The translations under genes and the position numbers were made by a program. Shown one piece after another: positions 46,264-48,218 of a DNA stretch of 48,218 nt (the stretch's first letter is position 1; each line of letters opens with the position of its first letter). This stretch comes from Burkholderiales bacterium. GTDB taxonomy: Bacteria > Pseudomonadota > Gammaproteobacteria > Burkholderiales > Burkholderiaceae_C. The notes below the pieces were generated by a model, which worked only from the letters and a program-made list of their open reading frames with translations, searched no databases and was not told the DNA's origin. Location of the stretch: the NCBI GenBank assembly GCA_021732385.1, contig JAKFVA010000044.1, forward strand, positions 1 through 48,218. The letters run 5' to 3'.

Positions 46264-47718
46264 TCAGTGCGCGGCCTGCGCAATCACGGCATCGGGCTTG
46301 GCGCTTTGCAGCAGCGCCAGCAGGGCCGCCTGAATGCGCGCCAGCGCGGCCTCGGTATGCCCTTCAAAGCGCAGCACCAGCACCGGCGTGGTGTTGGACG
46401 CGCGGATCAGGCCAAAGCCGTCGGGCCAGTCCACCCGCAAGCCATCAATAGTGGAGATGTGGGCCCCCACGCTTATCGCTTCGCGTATGACGCTGCCCCC
46501 CCAGGGGGCGCTCGCAGCTTGGGGCGGCCCGGCGCTGCTCATAGCGGCTTCAACCAAACCGATTAGCTTTGCCACCACGCGGTGCGGCTCGCCCTCGGTG
46601 CACGCCACATTCAGCTCGGGCGTGGAGAAGCTGGTGGGCAAGGCGTTTAAAAGCGCGCTCGGGTCGGCCACGCGCGAGACAATTTCCAGCAGGCGGCAGG
46701 CCGCGTAGGTGCCGTCGTCAAAGCCGTACCAGCGTTCCTTGAAAAAGATGTGGCCACTCATCTCGCCGCCCAGCGGCGAATCCACTTCGCGCATGCGCGC
46801 CTTGATCAGCGAGTGGCCGGTTTTGTACATCATTGCTTTGCCGCCTGCCGCCTCAATCGCCGGGGCCAGGCGCTGCGAGCATTTCACGTCAAACACAATG
46901 GTGCCGCCGGGCACGCGCGACAGCACGTCTTGGGCAAACAGCACCATTTGCCGATCTGGGTAAATCGTCTCGCCGCTCTTGGTGATGAGCCCCAGGCGGT
47001 CGCCATCACCATCAAACGCCAGGCCCAATTCGGCGTCACCGGCTTGCAGCGCGGCGATTAAATCGCGCAGGTTCTCGGGCTTGCTCGGGTCGGGGTGGTG
47101 GTTGGGGAACGTGCCATCGACCTCGCTGAACAGCTCGCTCACTTCGCAGCCGATGGCGCGCAAGATGCCGGGTGCCGATGCGCCCGCAATGCCGTTGCCG
47201 GAATCGACCACGATGCGCATGGGCCGCGCCAGTTTGATGTCGCCCACAATGCGTGTCTGGTAGGCGGGCAACACATCCGCCTGGCGCAGGCTGCCGCCGG
47301 GTTTTAAAATCCAGGATTGCGCTTGCATCATGCGGCGCAGGTCTTGAATTTCCTCGCCGTAGATGGCGCGGGTGGCCAGCACCATCTTGAAGCCGTTGTA
47401 GTCCTTGGGGTTGTGGCTGCCAGTGACCTGGATGCCGCTGCTGCACAAGGTGCTGGCGGCAAAGTAAAGCATGGGCGTGGTGGCCGGGCCAATGTCGATC
47501 ACCTCCATGCCCGCCTCCACCAGGCCACGAATCAGCGCCGCGGCAAGCGCTGGCCCGCTCAAGCGGCCGTCGCGTCCCACGGCCACGCTAACCTCACCCG
47601 CCGCCCGCGCCTGGGTGCCAAACGCCCGGCCCAGCGCCTGCGCCAGCTCGGGGGTCAGCGTGGCCGGCACCACGCCGCGGATGTCGTAGGCTTTGAAAAT
47701 GCTGGGGTCAATGTGCAT
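46264..47718 (-). CDS. Phosphomannomutase/phosphoglucomutase
   Basis: The protein of about 484 residues has the alpha-D-phosphohexomutase signatures FKAYDIRGVVP, TGSHNPKDYNGFK with the catalytic phospho-Ser, the metal loop DGDGDR, GGEMSGHIFF and the C-terminal RASNTTPVLVLRFE phosphate loop. It interconverts mannose- or glucose-1- and 6-phosphate for LPS and exopolysaccharide precursors (AlgC/ManB type). Start ATG 47718 gives MHIDPSIFKAYDIRG. Residues of about 395-415 (SSAGPPQAASAPWGGSVIRE) interrupt the expected family sequence before STIDGLRVDW and come from a GC-rich repeat. It is 15 bases upstream of waaC in the same direction. Confidence 0.9.
   Translation of the reverse strand: MHIDPSIFKAYDIRGVVPATLTPELAQALGRAFGTQARAAGEVSVAVGRDGRLSGPALAAALIRGLVEAGMEVIDIGPATTPMLYFAASTLCSSGIQVTGSHNPKDYNGFKMVLATRAIYGEEIQDLRRMMQAQSWILKPGGSLRQADVLPAYQTRIVGDIKLARPMRIVVDSGNGIAGASAPGILRAIGCEVSELFSEVDGTFPNHHPDPSKPENLRDLIAALQAGDAELGLAFDGDGDRLGLITKSGETIYPDRQMVLFAQDVLSRVPGGTIVFDVKCSQRLAPAIEAAGGKAMMYKTGHSLIKARMREVDSPLGGEMSGHIFFKERWYGFDDGTYAACRLLEIVSRVADPSALLNALPTSFSTPELNVACTEGEPHRVVAKLIGLVEAAMSSAGPPQAASAPWGGSVIREAISVGAHISTIDGLRVDWPDGFGLIRASNTTPVLVLRFEGHTEAALARIQAALLALLQSAKPDAVIAQAAH
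46461..46541. repeat. GC-rich palindromic repeat within phosphomannomutase gene
   Basis: GCTGCCCCCCCAGGGGGCGC is a near-palindrome flanked by GCCCCAAGC-type and GTGGGGGCC-type sequences. Elements of this style are scattered between genes in Comamonadaceae. Here it is read through in frame on the minus strand. Confidence 0.6.
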
Positions 47719-48144
47719 GGGTGGTTTTTTTTCTGGTTTTGGTGGGCTGCCGGCCTGCCTTGAGTGCTTCTGACGCGCCAAACGCACCAGCCGCACCAGT
47801 CTCACGTGCTGATTGTAGGAGGCGGGATTTGCCGTTTTGCCACACTTCGCTGTGCTTGGCGTGGTCAAGCCGCATTGCGGCAGGTTAAGCCAGCGCATCT
47901 GAGACGCTACCAAAAGAATAGTAAAAAATCATAGCGCTACCCGCACGCCAATACTGCATAGAAAGCATTTTTTGTACTATAAAAATGCCATTTTTATTGG
48001 ATTTTTAGGCCCACAAGGCAATGCCGGGCTTACCGAAGCGGAAAACTGCTATTTTTTTAAGTTTTTTTGGCATTTTTTAAGTCTCAAATCAGGGATTGCT
48101 AAATAGGTATTGATTTCGAATCCTTTATCTGCCATGATGCCGGC
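47719..48144. other. 426-bp intergenic region before an insertion sequence
   Basis: The stretch holds the upstream region of the phosphomannomutase gene, the AT-rich repeat copy D (47917-47946) and a T/A-rich section at 48040-48090. From about 48090 the sequence may already belong to the left end of the IS1-like element. No gene was found. No confident terminal inverted repeat could be defined from one end. Confidence 0.55.
47917..47946 (+). repeat. AT-rich interspersed repeat, copy D
   Basis: AATAGTAAAAAATCATAGCG followed by CTACCCGCAC matches copy A over its second half. The first dyad arm is missing, so this copy is truncated. Confidence 0.6.
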
Positions 48145-48218
48145 ATGAACACCACCTGTCCAAGCTGTCAAGGTCAGCACATCCGCAAGAACGGCAAAAG
48201 CCGCCATGGCCATCAACG
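48145..48218 (+). mobile_element. IS1-like transposase, 5' end only
   Basis: From ATG 48145 the sequence reads MNTTCPSCQGQHIRKNGKSR and runs off the edge. The Cys-x2-Cys knuckle followed by xxIRKNGxxxxGHQR is the N-terminal zinc finger of IS1-type InsA proteins, which bind the element ends. Only 24 residues are visible, so the family assignment rests on this motif. Confidence 0.65.

Overview
The window looks like chromosomal DNA of a betaproteobacterium in Burkholderiales, most likely Comamonadaceae (Rhodoferax/Polaromonas-like). This is inferred from high GC, protein styles, the DUF1631 gene, the pcm-rhodanese-tolC-waaA-waaC-phosphomannomutase order and interspersed repeats of a type common in that family. 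No rRNA, tRNA or CRISPR array was seen.

Positions 1-14009 form a copper/silver and general metal-resistance region. It holds a secreted DUF305 protein, an HMA-MauE fusion membrane protein, a decayed EamA transporter, a frameshifted short CDF cation transporter, a small secreted protein, a CopRS/CusRS two-component system, a formaldehyde-dehydrogenase-like zinc dehydrogenase, an SDR, a second and heavily decayed CDF remnant, a Cys-rich secreted protein, and a complete CusCBA tripartite efflux pump. The CusB adaptor carries a C-terminal CusF-like domain. CopRS probably senses periplasmic copper and drives the efflux genes; a palindrome ahead of copR is a candidate operator.

Positions 14010-16061 are a visibly AT-richer insert with a C5-cytosine DNA methyltransferase followed 10 bases later by a GIY-YIG nuclease. 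This is very probably a type II restriction-modification system of unknown specificity and the best candidate for something not yet described.

Positions 16062-28437 are mostly housekeeping: a P1-family (DmpA/BapA) self-processing peptidase, a DUF1631 protein, the ribosome-associated ATPase EttA, a cytochrome b561 plus Tat-type molybdopterin oxidoreductase pair, the RNA helicase RhlE, a PaaI-type thioesterase, glyoxalase I, an OmpA-domain protein, ChaC, a MobA-like nucleotidyltransferase and PdxH.

Positions 28464-33834 are a minus-strand operon that looks like a zinc-acquisition cluster. In transcription order it has a MacB-type ABC ATPase and permease, a small Cys/His protein, a DUF3299 protein, a His-rich protein and a ZnuD-like TonB-dependent receptor with a one-base frameshift. 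It resembles zinc-starvation operons of other proteobacteria, but regulation here is inferred.

Positions 34009-48218 hold msrA, glutaryl-CoA dehydrogenase, a TetR-regulated RND efflux operon with a readable promoter/operator, pcm, a rhodanese, tolC, then on the minus strand waaA, waaC and a phosphomannomutase/phosphoglucomutase. The last three serve lipopolysaccharide core and sugar-phosphate synthesis. TolC is the likely outer-membrane exit for the upstream RND pump. The right edge cuts into an IS1-like transposase gene. Two repeat families are visible: a roughly 40-bp AT-rich element with ACTAT/ATAGT arms in intergenic DNA, and a GC-rich palindromic element that appears to have inserted in frame into the phosphomannomutase gene.
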